NCBI GenBank assembly: GCA_016215645.1
Contig: JACRIX010000021.1
Span: 46,027 to 110,026 of the forward strand
Reading direction: 5' to 3'
Length of the DNA: 64,000 bases
From: Rhodocyclales bacterium
Lineage (GTDB): Bacteria; Pseudomonadota; Gammaproteobacteria; Burkholderiales; Rhodocyclaceae
The position numbers were made by a program, and so were the translations under genes. The notes under the pieces were generated by a model. It worked only from the letters and a program-made list of their open reading frames with translations. It was not told the origin of the DNA and did not search any database. Below, piece after piece: positions 43,473 to 53,042 of the stretch (within the stretch, counting starts at the first letter, position 1; each line of letters opens with the position of its first letter).

Positions 43473-44594
43473 ATGATCCGACCGATTTTCACTCTGGTTG
43501 TACTTCTTGTTGCCATTTCAGCAAGCGCTGATGATGGTTTGAGCCTGCGCACACGCCATTTTTCCTACCCGGCATCGTTGATTGAAGGCATGGGCCCGGC
43601 GATGCGTCGCGAGGTATCCATCCCGCCGGCAATAGACCGCAGTCGTTCCTACCTTCTTGACATCACCGAGGAAGAGTTGGTCGGTCGCCCTCATGCCCCG
43701 GTGCGCAATGTCTGGGACCGGATACGCAACGGGTTTGCGATGCAAGCGCTCAAAGGGCCGCTCGTTGCCGAGCGCGAGCTTTGGTATCGGCAGCGCAAGG
43801 ATCTGGTCGCCGCGATCAGCCACAAATCGAGACGTTACCTGTATCACATCGTTGAGGCTGTCGAAAAGCGTGGAATGCCCATGGAACTGGCACTCCTGCC
43901 CTTTGTGGAAAGCGGGTTTGAGCCGCATGCTTTGTCTTCAGCCCAAGCCGCAGGCTTGTGGCAGTTCATTCCAGGAACCGCGCAGCGCTATCGATTGAAA
44001 CTTAACGATCACTATGACGCGCGGCGCGATATCGTCGCGTCGACCGAGGCCGCACTGGATTACCTTGAGTTTCTCAACGGCATCTTCAAGGATTGGCAGT
44101 TGGCACTGGCCGCCTACAATTGGGGCGAAGAGGCAGTGTTGCGGGCGATTCAGCGCAATCAGGCGCGCGGTCTGCCAACCGACTATGAAAGTCTCGTGAT
44201 GCCGGAAGAGACTCGCTACTATCTGCCCAAGCTCATGGCGATTCGCAATGTCGTGCAAAACCCGGAGCTTCATGGCATCGAACTGGCGGATATCGACAAT
44301 GTGCCGTACTTCACCGGCGTTGATGTCTCGGTCGAGTTGGACGTCCAAGCCGTTGCACGAATGGCCGGGCTGTCTGTCTCGGAAGTGCTGGCATTGAATC
44401 CTTCCCACAAGTCGCCATTGATTTCGGGCAAGGGCAAGCCGGCACTGCTGATTCCGACGAATCGGGTCGAGGAATTTTCCAGCAAGCTGGCAGCGCTTCC
44501 CGTCAAGGTTCGCGGCAAGATCAGGCACAGTCAGGCAAAACCGGTAGGCAGAGCTGTTGTCGGATTCAGGAATCCCGAGGACCGGGCGCTGTAG
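43473..44594 (+). CDS. Lytic transglycosylase (MltD-like SLT domain)
   Basis: MELALLPFVESGFEPHALSSAQAAGLWQFIPGTAQRYRLKLNDHYDARRDIVASTEAALDYLEFLNGIFKDWQLALAAYNWGE. Confidence 0.92.
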   Translation: MIRPIFTLVVLLVAISASADDGLSLRTRHFSYPASLIEGMGPAMRREVSIPPAIDRSRSYLLDITEEELVGRPHAPVRNVWDRIRNGFAMQALKGPLVAERELWYRQRKDLVAAISHKSRRYLYHIVEAVEKRGMPMELALLPFVESGFEPHALSSAQAAGLWQFIPGTAQRYRLKLNDHYDARRDIVASTEAALDYLEFLNGIFKDWQLALAAYNWGEEAVLRAIQRNQARGLPTDYESLVMPEETRYYLPKLMAIRNVVQNPELHGIELADIDNVPYFTGVDVSVELDVQAVARMAGLSVSEVLALNPSHKSPLISGKGKPALLIPTNRVEEFSSKLAALPVKVRGKIRHSQAKPVGRAVVGFRNPEDRAL

Positions 44595-44596
44595 CC

Positions 44597-45778
44597 ATGC
44601 GATCCTGGGTGGCTGCACTTGGTTTCCTGTTGGTTGGTGCCGCCGACGTTGGCCAGGCGGCGGATGCGGCTGGTGCGGCGGCTGGTCTGGTACTCACCTC
44701 CGAGCAAGCCGAAGATCGTGCCGCATTCGTTGCTACCCTGCGCAAGGCGCGGCAGGGGGATGCTGATTCACAATGGCAGGTGGGGCGTACCTACGCGCGC
44801 CTGGGCGAGGACGCAAAAGCGTTGCCGATGATCACGGCTGCGGCGGCCTTGGGGCACGTTGCTGCCGCCAGTCTTGCCGGAACATTCCACGAGGAAGGTC
44901 GGGGGACGGCCAAGAGCCGCGACGAGGCGTTTCGGTGGTATCGGCAGGCTGCGGAGCAGGGGGACGCGGCGGCATTGGCGGCACTTGCACGCCTGTTGCC
45001 GCCGGGGAACACGGAAGTGATGTCCTACCTGCACCGTTCGGCCAACGCTGGTAACCCGGACGGGCAGTATCAGCTTGGCCACTACCTGGCTGCGGCAGGA
45101 GTGTCACAGAATCTTGCGGAGGCCGGTGAATGGTTCAAGAAAGCGGCGGCCCAGGGTCATGTCGGTGCTCAAGTGGCCGCGGCGCTTCTGATGCTGGAAG
45201 GGCAAGGTGGAAAGCCAGACCGTCAGGCGGGAATGGCCGTTCTTGAAAAGGCTGCGGCGATGAACGATCCGGTGGCCAATTTTTTGCTCGGGCGAGAGCA
45301 TTTGCAGGCCGAGAAATCGAATCCCGATGCTGCTCGGCGGCCGTTGCGACTGGCGGCGACGGCGGGACATCGGGAAGCGCAATACCTCTACGGGGCGCTT
45401 CTGGCCGATTCAAAGGCGGAAGCGGATAAACGCGCCGCACTCGAATGGCTCGACAAAGCCCAGCGGGCCGGCCATGTAGCCGCAATGAATCGGCTCGGCG
45501 AGCTTTTGCGGGATTACGTCGCAGATCAGCAACATTTTGCGAACGCGCGAGAGCTTTTTTTGCTCGCAGCGGAGAAAGGAAATACCGATGCCATGTATAA
45601 TCTGGCGCTAATGCAAAATCAGGGTCAGGGTGGGGCTCGTGATACGTTTTCCGCATTGAAATGGTTCAGCCGAGCGGCTGATGAAAAGCACGAAAAGGCC
45701 GCCGCCGTTTTGGAGTCGCTTTTGGGCAGTGCCCTGAAGACCTCGTCGCTGGGCTTGAAAGGGTTTTGGCAGCAATGA
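44597..45778 (+). CDS. SEL1-like repeat protein
   Basis: EAFRWYRQAAEQGDAAALAALARLL; AGEWFKKAAAQGHVGAQVAAALLMLEGQGG; ALKWFSRAADEKHEKAAAVL. Confidence 0.82.
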   Translation: MRSWVAALGFLLVGAADVGQAADAAGAAAGLVLTSEQAEDRAAFVATLRKARQGDADSQWQVGRTYARLGEDAKALPMITAAAALGHVAAASLAGTFHEEGRGTAKSRDEAFRWYRQAAEQGDAAALAALARLLPPGNTEVMSYLHRSANAGNPDGQYQLGHYLAAAGVSQNLAEAGEWFKKAAAQGHVGAQVAAALLMLEGQGGKPDRQAGMAVLEKAAAMNDPVANFLLGREHLQAEKSNPDAARRPLRLAATAGHREAQYLYGALLADSKAEADKRAALEWLDKAQRAGHVAAMNRLGELLRDYVADQQHFANARELFLLAAEKGNTDAMYNLALMQNQGQGGARDTFSALKWFSRAADEKHEKAAAVLESLLGSALKTSSLGLKGFWQQ

Positions 45779-45953
45779 GTTAGAGTTTTGTTGTTTTTGT
45801 GCAACTCGTAGTGCTCGGGTGTGTGTTTGGCATTGACAGCGGGTTCCAAAAGGGGGAATCTCGCGAAAACGCGCCAAAACTTAAAGATGTTTGTCATGAG
45901 ACGTTGATATCTAACTGTAGAAATTAAGAATTCTAGAAAACTGGGACGGCTAA

Positions 45954-47195
45954 ATGATGAATAACAAACACGTATTCGATACGCGCCTGATAAGTGCTGC
46001 TGTGGCAAGCCTGTTCTGCATCGCTGTGCCGGCGATAGCGCAGGAGGACAGCAAGCCGTCGGGAATCCCGGTGGGGCCGATGGTGGCCTATCCGGAAGTC
46101 GACGTGACCTTCAAGTCCAACGACAACATCTATTCCCAACCGGCCTCTGGTACCCGCAAGAGCGCCAACATCACCGTGCTTGCGCCGAAGATCAAGCTGG
46201 AAGCCAAAGACGGCCCTCATACCTATGATGTCGGTTATCGCGTCGAGCATGGTTCCTACAGCGGTGTGTCTTCCGCCAACTACACCGATCAAGCGGTCAG
46301 CGCCAATGCCAACTGGGTGTTTTCCGGTCGAGCCGGCCTGAAGCTGGGTGCCGAGTACCTGCAGGGTCACGATGACCAAGGCGCGGTGCCCGGTGCCGCG
46401 ACGCATGCCAATTCTGACAAATATCATCAGACCTCGTTCAATGCGCTCGGCGGCTACGGTGCGGAAGGTGCCCAAGGCCGATTTGAGATCGAGGCGGGTC
46501 TGATCAACAAGCGTTACGACAACTTCAAGCTGACTAACACAGGCCTTCCCGACAACACCAAGCGTGATCGCGATGACGCCAAACTGGGGGCGACCTTCTA
46601 CTGGCGGATCATGCCCAAGACCCAGTTGCTGTTCCAGGCCGTGCAGACCAGGTACGACTACAAGCCTGCGTCGTTCGCGGGATGGACAACACTGGATAGC
46701 ACCGAGCGCAAGTACAACTTCGGTGTGACTTGGGAGGCAGCAGCGAAGACCACGGGTATCTTCAAGATCGGCCATACCAAGAAGGATTTCAGCGATTCCA
46801 GCCTTCGGGATTTTTCGGGGTCCGGATGGGAAGGCCAGGTCAAATGGAGTCCATTGACATATTCCAACTTTGATTTCACCACCGGCAAGAACCCCGGCGA
46901 ATCGACCATCGGAAATGCGTCGCTGGATAAGCGTTACGGGGTCAACTGGAACCATGCGTGGAACAGCCGCTTGTCGTCCGTGGCTTCCTACAATCGCACT
47001 GATACCGATTATCAGGGGAATGCTGGCGTTGCGCAAACGGACAAGATCAATGTGTACGGCCTGAAGCTGAATTATCAGTGGATGCGCACCATCAAGGTGG
47101 GTGCGGGTTACGAACGTACCGACAAGTCGTCCACCAGCGCCACCTCCGCTTACAAGCGCGACATCTGGAGCATCTTCCTGAACGCCGCGATCTGA
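45954..47195 (+). CDS. Outer-membrane beta-barrel protein, EpsL-like, exopolysaccharide associated
   Basis: Signal peptide, then alternating amphipathic strands (VEHGSYSGVSSANYTDQAVSANANWVFSGRAGLKLGAEY), terminal DIWSIFLNAAI; next to wza/wzc-type genes. Confidence 0.7.
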   Translation: MMNNKHVFDTRLISAAVASLFCIAVPAIAQEDSKPSGIPVGPMVAYPEVDVTFKSNDNIYSQPASGTRKSANITVLAPKIKLEAKDGPHTYDVGYRVEHGSYSGVSSANYTDQAVSANANWVFSGRAGLKLGAEYLQGHDDQGAVPGAATHANSDKYHQTSFNALGGYGAEGAQGRFEIEAGLINKRYDNFKLTNTGLPDNTKRDRDDAKLGATFYWRIMPKTQLLFQAVQTRYDYKPASFAGWTTLDSTERKYNFGVTWEAAAKTTGIFKIGHTKKDFSDSSLRDFSGSGWEGQVKWSPLTYSNFDFTTGKNPGESTIGNASLDKRYGVNWNHAWNSRLSSVASYNRTDTDYQGNAGVAQTDKINVYGLKLNYQWMRTIKVGAGYERTDKSSTSATSAYKRDIWSIFLNAAI

Positions 47196-47232
47196 CCTGC
47201 GCTGTATCAGCGCCTAGTCATTTGGTAGAATC

Positions 47233-47260
47233 TGGAGGGGAATTTCCCCTCCATTTTTTT
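47233..47260 (+). terminator. Rho-independent terminator after the EpsL-like gene
   Basis: tggagggga-att-tcccctcca followed by ttttttt. Confidence 0.85.
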
Positions 47261-47271
47261 GTACGTATTCC

Positions 47272-47847
47272 ATGAGAGGCAATGTTTCAATGAGCGGACT
47301 TTTCAAGTGCCTGCTCTGTGCGGGTCTTTGGATGGCCTCCCTATTTGCGTTTGCACAGGAACGCGTTTCGGTGGATAGGCTTCTTTCGACCTATCGGCTG
47401 GGAGCCGGAGACGTCGTCAGTATCCGCGTCCTGGGTGAGGACGACTTGAAGCGCGAGAAAATTCGCCTCAGTGATGCCGGCACGATTTCCTTTCCCATCA
47501 TCGGTGAAATTCGTGTGCTCGGAAAGCGCGTGGTTGAACTCGAGACGCTGATCGCCGATGGCCTGCGCGGAAAATATTTGCTGAATCCAGTGGTCTCTGT
47601 AACGATCGAGGAGTACCGCCCGATTTTCGTCAATGGCCAGGTCGAAAAGTCCGGTGCCTATCCCTTTCAACCAGGTTTGACTATCCGTAAGGCAGTGTCC
47701 CTGGCGGGTGGTTTCAAGGAGCGGGCATCCAAGGAAAAGATCTTCGTTATCCGCGAAGACGACAAGACGCAGACTCCGGTCAAAGTGGATCAGTCGGCGT
47801 TGGTCAATCCCGGTGACATCATTACCGTTGAAGAAAGCTTCTTCTGA
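47272..47847 (+). CDS. Polysaccharide export outer-membrane lipoprotein/SLBB family, Wza/EpsE-like
   Basis: LSTYRLGAGDVVSIRVLGEDDLKREKIRLSDAGTISFPIIGEIRVLGK; FVNGQVEKSGAYPFQPGLTIRKAVSLAGG. Confidence 0.9.
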   Translation: MRGNVSMSGLFKCLLCAGLWMASLFAFAQERVSVDRLLSTYRLGAGDVVSIRVLGEDDLKREKIRLSDAGTISFPIIGEIRVLGKRVVELETLIADGLRGKYLLNPVVSVTIEEYRPIFVNGQVEKSGAYPFQPGLTIRKAVSLAGGFKERASKEKIFVIREDDKTQTPVKVDQSALVNPGDIITVEESFF

Positions 47848-47849
47848 AC

Positions 47850-50123
47850 ATGAACCATCCTGCTCCGCCTGTGATTCCTCCCGTTGCTGCACCAATGCAA
47901 CCTGTATTCGTCCCCATTGAGCGGCACGAACAGGACGCGGATCGACTTGCAGAGCAATTGCGCTTCTGGCGGCGGAGTATTTCAAAGCACAAGTGGAGTA
48001 CGCTTGGCCTGGCCATGGCGATCGCGCTGTTGACGACGCTAATCGTGTTCGTCATACAGCCGACTTACCGATCCACGGCAACGCTGATGCTGGAATCCAA
48101 CAAGAGCAAGGTCGTCAGCATCGAGGAAGTCTACAGCGCGATGAGCAGCAATCGCGAGTATTACCAGACTCAGGCGGAGATCCTCAAGTCGGAAGAACTG
48201 GCGCGCCGCATTGTGACTAAGATGAAGCTGGTGGATCACCCGGTGATGGATCCGCGCAAGCAGGCAGAGAACGGCTTCTCGTTGAAAAAGCTTGTCCCGG
48301 CAGCGTGGCTGGGCGATGACGATGCCGAGAAGTACACTCCGGAGAAGTTGCAGGCCGCCGTCATCGCTCGTTTCAAGAAGGAACTGACCATCGAACTGGT
48401 TCGTAACAGCCAGTTGATCAGGATCAGCTATGAAAGTCCGGATAAGCAGTTCGCGGCAGACGCAGCAAACTGGGTTGCCGAAGGCTTCATCGAGGCGGAT
48501 ATGGATGCCCGCCTCGCGATGACGCAAAAAGCCGGCGCCTGGCTCACGGAACGTTTGTCCGGTCTGCGCAAGAAACTCGAGGAATCCGAGCGCACGTTGC
48601 AACAGTTCCGCGAGCGCGAGCGCATTGTCGATGCCAAGGGCGTTGCCCAAAGTGGCGCGTCAAAGCAGCTTGAGCAGCTTTCCGAAGGACTGGTTTCAGC
48701 CCGCCAAAAGCGCGCCGAGGCCGAAGCCGCCTATCAGCAGGTGCAGGCCGCGCAGAAGTCCAAGATCGATGTCGAGTCGATCCCGGCGATTCAGAAAAAT
48801 GCAATTTACATTCAGTTGAAGGCGGCGGAATCTGCCGCGGAAAGCCGGTTGGCTGATGCGGCAAAGAAGTATGGCCCCGAGCACCCCAAGCGCCAGACGG
48901 CCGATGCCGAAGTGCGTGCCGCCAAAGAGAACACACGGCGTCAGATCGACACGATCACCACCAGTATCACCAAGGAGTACGAACTGGTCCGTGCGCAGGA
49001 AAACGCAGTCGAACGGGCGTTGGCGCAGAGCAAGGGCGATATCCTGGGCATGAACCGAAAAGAGTACGAACTCGGGGTGCATGAGCGTGAAGTTGCGTCG
49101 AACAAAAGCCTCTACGAAATGTTTACCTCGCGCATGAAGGAGACCAATGTCGCCGGTGACTTGCAGTCGCCGATTGCCCGCGTGGTTGATCCTGCCGTTG
49201 TCAGCGGCGGTCCCTACAGTCCGAAAAAGGCCCGGATCATTGGTATCGCCGCCGTCGTTGGGCTGATCCTAGGCATCATGCTGGCGTTGCTGCTCGAGTA
49301 TCTGGATAACACGATCAAGAATGCGGAAGACGTCGATTCCAAGCTGCGGCATCCCCTGCTCGGTCAGCTTCCGCGCCTGAAGGGCAAGCTTGAGTCCGGC
49401 GACTTGCAGATTGCCTTTGTCAAGGACAAGGATCCGGGATTTTCTGAGGAGATCCGTTCTATCCGTACCGGCGTTCTGCTGTCTTCGATTGATTCCCCGC
49501 ACAAGGTGCTGCTGGTGACATCATCGATTCCGGGTGAGGGCAAAACCTCGGTCGCCACCAACATTGCATTGGCATTGGGCCAGGTGCGCAAAGTCTGCCT
49601 GATCGATGCCGACATGCGCCGCCCGACGGTTGCCAGGGTACTGGGCGTCGATACCACGAGCAAGGGTCTTTCCAACCTGGTTTCCGGCTCCGATCCGACC
49701 TCGGAGTGCCTGCATTTCAATAAAGAACTGGGCATCCACATCATTCCGAGTGGCGTTGTGCCGCCGAATCCCCTGGAACTGCTTTCCTCGGTACGGTTTG
49801 CCGAGGCGATGAAGTGGCTGGAAGACAGCTTTGATATCGTCATCATCGACAGCCCGCCCTTGCAACTGGTCAGCGATCCGCTGATCCTGTCGCAGTTTGC
49901 CAACTCGGTGATCTATGTGGTCAAGGCGGATTCGACACCGTATCAGGTTGCGTTGGGTGGTCTCGAACGTCTGCGAGAGGCCAAGGCGCATGTGCTGGGC
50001 GTGGTGATCAACCAGATCGATCGCGAAAAAGCCGATCGCTATTACGGCTACGGAAAGTACAGTGCCTACGGCTATGGCAAAAAGTACAGCTACAGCAGCG
50101 GGTACTCGTCCAAGCAGGCGTGA
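47850..50123 (+). CDS. Polysaccharide biosynthesis tyrosine autokinase (Wzc-like)
   Basis: Wzz/GNVR N-terminus; Walker motifs SSIPGEGKTSVATNIALALGQVRKVCLIDADMRRP; Tyr-rich tail RYYGYGKYSAYGYGKKYSYSSGYSSKQA. Confidence 0.93.
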   Translation: MNHPAPPVIPPVAAPMQPVFVPIERHEQDADRLAEQLRFWRRSISKHKWSTLGLAMAIALLTTLIVFVIQPTYRSTATLMLESNKSKVVSIEEVYSAMSSNREYYQTQAEILKSEELARRIVTKMKLVDHPVMDPRKQAENGFSLKKLVPAAWLGDDDAEKYTPEKLQAAVIARFKKELTIELVRNSQLIRISYESPDKQFAADAANWVAEGFIEADMDARLAMTQKAGAWLTERLSGLRKKLEESERTLQQFRERERIVDAKGVAQSGASKQLEQLSEGLVSARQKRAEAEAAYQQVQAAQKSKIDVESIPAIQKNAIYIQLKAAESAAESRLADAAKKYGPEHPKRQTADAEVRAAKENTRRQIDTITTSITKEYELVRAQENAVERALAQSKGDILGMNRKEYELGVHEREVASNKSLYEMFTSRMKETNVAGDLQSPIARVVDPAVVSGGPYSPKKARIIGIAAVVGLILGIMLALLLEYLDNTIKNAEDVDSKLRHPLLGQLPRLKGKLESGDLQIAFVKDKDPGFSEEIRSIRTGVLLSSIDSPHKVLLVTSSIPGEGKTSVATNIALALGQVRKVCLIDADMRRPTVARVLGVDTTSKGLSNLVSGSDPTSECLHFNKELGIHIIPSGVVPPNPLELLSSVRFAEAMKWLEDSFDIVIIDSPPLQLVSDPLILSQFANSVIYVVKADSTPYQVALGGLERLREAKAHVLGVVINQIDREKADRYYGYGKYSAYGYGKKYSYSSGYSSKQA

Positions 50124-50842
50124 TCGACCTTCACTGCCATCTTCTTCCCGGGATCGATGACGGTCCCGAAACCCTGGAATTGGCGCTGCAACTGGCGCGC
50201 CACGCGGTAGCCTCCGGTATTCGTGTTTCGACGGTCACGCCCCACATGCATGCGGGGCGTTACGAAAACCGCGCAACCAGCATCCGCAGGGCCGCTGCGG
50301 AGTTCCAGGCGGTACTTGATCGCGAGGGTATCGGCCTTCGCATCCGGGTTGCTGCCGAGGTCAGGCTGGATCATGAAGTGCTCTCGTGGATTGCCGAAGG
50401 GCAGGTTCCATTCCTCGGCCGCTGGCATGACGAAAATGTCATGCTTCTCGAATTGCCGCACAGCCATGTACCGGTCGGTGCCGACAAACTGGTCGAGTGG
50501 CTGCTAAGGCAAGGTATTCGTCCCATGATTGCGCACCCGGAGCGCAACAAGGACATCATGCGCAGCGTAGAGAAGCTGCTTCCCTTTGTCCGATTGGGAT
50601 GCCTGCTACAGGTAACGGCGGGAGCCGTGGCCGGAAGCTTTGGTGACGGCGCACGGATCCGGGCCGAGGATCTCCTGGGAAAGGGTTGGGTGACCGTACT
50701 GGCATCCGATGCGCACAATATGGAATCGCGCCCTCCAGAACTGGAACCGGGCCGTAGTGCGGCGGCGGCCATCGTGGGCGAAGCCGAGTCCTGGAATCTG
50801 GTGCGTCACCGTCCGGCGGAAATCCTCGAGGTGAATGCATGA
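50120..50842 (+). CDS. PHP-type CpsB/CapC family tyrosine-protein phosphatase
   Basis: IDLHCHLLPGIDDGPETLELALQLARHAVASGIRVSTVTPHMH; MIAHPERNKDIMR; VLASDAHNMESRPPEL. GTG start. Confidence 0.9.
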   Translation: MIDLHCHLLPGIDDGPETLELALQLARHAVASGIRVSTVTPHMHAGRYENRATSIRRAAAEFQAVLDREGIGLRIRVAAEVRLDHEVLSWIAEGQVPFLGRWHDENVMLLELPHSHVPVGADKLVEWLLRQGIRPMIAHPERNKDIMRSVEKLLPFVRLGCLLQVTAGAVAGSFGDGARIRAEDLLGKGWVTVLASDAHNMESRPPELEPGRSAAAAIVGEAESWNLVRHRPAEILEVNA

Positions 50843-51522
50843 AACGCCTCATATCTTCGGCCGGAGCCGCCGCCATCCTGCTGCTGGGGGTGATTGGCGC
50901 AACGGCTTACGCAACTGCCATGCGCTTTGCCGCCGAAATGACGGCACAGGATGCACGCTACCGCTTCACGCGCTGGGAGTCAGGCAAAGACAAGCCGCCG
51001 GCCGAGGAGGTTACCGCCGCCGTTGCCGCACTGCGCGCCGCGCTGGCCTATGAGCCAGGCAATCCTAACCTTCATTCGGACCTTGGCCGGATCGACTACT
51101 GGCGGACCAGGTCTGGATCGCTGGTCGACGCGGAGTCGCGGGCCGGACGCGAGGCAGCACTGGCCAGCTTTCATCAGGCGGCATTGCTGCGCCCGACCTC
51201 AGGCTATACCTGGGCCAACATCGCGCTGACACGCTATGTGCTCGGCCATGTCAGCCTTGAGTTCGCCCTTGCCCTGGAGCAGATCCAGCGTTGGGCGCCC
51301 TGGCAGCCCCAATTGCAACTCACCGGGATTCAGCTCGGCCTTGCCACCTGGCAGGTGCTGACGCCATCCATGCAGCAACAGATTGCCGGGGCCATCCGGC
51401 GTCAGGCGGAATGGAAGCCGGCGGACCAGAAACCGGCCTTGATCCGGCTGCTGCGTGGCTACGGCCGCCGGGAGCTCGGCTGTCCCTGGGCCGGCGCGGC
51501 ACTGGGCTGTCCCGGCGCCTGA
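50839..51522 (+). CDS. TPR-containing membrane-anchored protein, exopolysaccharide-locus associated
   Basis: N-terminal TM then AALRAALAYEPGNPNLHSDLGRIDYW and FHQAALLRPTSGYTWANIALTRY. Confidence 0.6.
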   Translation: MKRLISSAGAAAILLLGVIGATAYATAMRFAAEMTAQDARYRFTRWESGKDKPPAEEVTAAVAALRAALAYEPGNPNLHSDLGRIDYWRTRSGSLVDAESRAGREAALASFHQAALLRPTSGYTWANIALTRYVLGHVSLEFALALEQIQRWAPWQPQLQLTGIQLGLATWQVLTPSMQQQIAGAIRRQAEWKPADQKPALIRLLRGYGRRELGCPWAGAALGCPGA

Positions 51523-52973
51523 GATCGCCGTGTCCCCAGCGCCGACTCTTGGCGCAAGCCGGACGCGATCCAGGCCAGGGCCAGCACCACCGCAATCGTC
51601 AGGCTTGTCGCCGGCATCTGCGCATTGAAATCGACGGCACTGTGGATCAGCAGCCAGCAGATCGCCATCGTTACACCGAAGGCGGTGCCCCGCATCAGCG
51701 GGTCGCGGCGCCGGCGCATCGCCACCAGTGCCTGCCACAGCGAGCCCAGAACCACCGATCCGCACAGCAGCAGCCCCACCGCACCGGTTTCCGCCGCGAT
51801 CTGCACATAGTCGTTGTGGGCAAAATCGTAGAAGCCACTCAGCTTTTCATTGTGGTAGCCGGGAAACACGACATAAAACGTGCCGCCGCCCGACCCGGTG
51901 AGGCGAAAGTCGTTGAGGTAGGGCAGGGCGGCGCGGTCGACGTCGTCACGGTCCTCGGTGGGCAGCACGTTTTCGGCATTGGCTGAAACCTCGGTTGCCT
52001 GGATGCGCTGTGCGACCTGGTCCACGCCGAACCAGGTGCCGACGATCAACAGATCCAGCACCACCAGGCTGGCAAGGAACACGCTGGTCGAGCGCGGTGC
52101 ATTGCGCATCAGCAACAGGCCAAGTGCACCGACGATCAGCGTGCCAGCGAAAAAGGCCGTGTTGCCCATGCGCGAACGCGTCAGTACCAGGCCGATCACC
52201 ATCACGATCAAGTAAATGCGCAGGCGCGCCTTGTCGCCAAGCAGCAGGCGCGCCAGCGAGCGCAGGCGCTGGCGCCAGGTGTGGACCGCGTCGCCCCCCA
52301 GGCGGGCGATCATCAGCCCGATGCCGGCGGCAAGACAAATATTGAGATAGCCGGCAAGGTGATTGCGGTTCACATAGCTGCCGGTGGCCACGCCGAGGTT
52401 GTGGACCTTCTTGACCAGAAAGCCATACTCCAGGCCCGAGAGCACCATTACGCTGCCGTAGAGCGCCTGCAGCGTGCCGCAGATCACCAGCACCTTGAGC
52501 AGCAGTTCGACGCGTTCGCGACGATTGACCAGCAGCAAAGTCAGTGTAAAGGCCGCACTCCATGCCACGGATTTCATCAGGAAATCCAGGGTCGCGTGAG
52601 GGTCGAGACTCAAGGTCAACTGCGCCGGTAGTGGGGAATTCAATGCTGTCGCGGTCAGCGCGTGGATCTCGTAGGCCTTGGGGGAGAGCTGATGTATCCA
52701 AATGGCGGGCAGGGCAACCAGTTGAAGCGCGATCCACAGACACCAAAGCGCAAGAAAAGCCAGCGCCCAGCGGGCGCGGCGAACGGCCGGGGCAATCTCG
52801 CAGCGGCTGAAAAGCCACAGCACTGTCCAGCCAGCGGAAAGCAGGCATAGTGCGGCCACGACAAGGGTCCAGGCCCAGGTGGGGACGCTGCCCCTCGGCA
52901 ATGGAGCCAGAACCAGGATCGCGAGAAGGCCAAAATACAGCCGACTGGACGAATCGCGATGGATTTCTGACAT
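51459..52973 (-). CDS. O-antigen ligase/polymerase family protein (Wzy/WaaL-like)
   Basis: Multi-TM; VATGSYVNRNHLAGYLNICLAAGIGLMI; GFYDFAHNDYVQIAAETGAVGLLL. Confidence 0.86.
   Translation of the reverse strand: MSEIHRDSSSRLYFGLLAILVLAPLPRGSVPTWAWTLVVAALCLLSAGWTVLWLFSRCEIAPAVRRARWALAFLALWCLWIALQLVALPAIWIHQLSPKAYEIHALTATALNSPLPAQLTLSLDPHATLDFLMKSVAWSAAFTLTLLLVNRRERVELLLKVLVICGTLQALYGSVMVLSGLEYGFLVKKVHNLGVATGSYVNRNHLAGYLNICLAAGIGLMIARLGGDAVHTWRQRLRSLARLLLGDKARLRIYLIVMVIGLVLTRSRMGNTAFFAGTLIVGALGLLLMRNAPRSTSVFLASLVVLDLLIVGTWFGVDQVAQRIQATEVSANAENVLPTEDRDDVDRAALPYLNDFRLTGSGGGTFYVVFPGYHNEKLSGFYDFAHNDYVQIAAETGAVGLLLCGSVVLGSLWQALVAMRRRRDPLMRGTAFGVTMAICWLLIHSAVDFNAQMPATSLTIAVVLALAWIASGLRQESALGTRRSQAPGQPSAAPAQGQPSSRRP
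51530..51551 (+). repeat. Dispersed 22-bp motif, copy 8
   Basis: GTGTCCCCAGCGCCGACTCTTG; 8 bp past the TPR-protein stop, in the C-terminal tail of the O-antigen ligase-like gene. Confidence 0.85.
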
Positions 52974-52992
52974 AGGAAGGCAGGTCAGCACC

Positions 52993-53026
52993 AAAGAAAA
53001 TCGGGGCCAAAGCCCCGATTTTCTTT
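52993..53026. terminator. Rho-independent terminator downstream of the FecR-domain gene
   Basis: Perfect 15-bp stem aaagaaaatcggggc-caaa-gccccgattttcttt. Confidence 0.85.
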
Positions 53027-53042
53027 CAGGCAGCGCTACCGA

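Noticed and set aside
47793-47812. Possible additional motif copy (cagtcggcgttggtcaatcc)
   Set aside because: One core mismatch and no GT at the required offset; explained by coding sequence.
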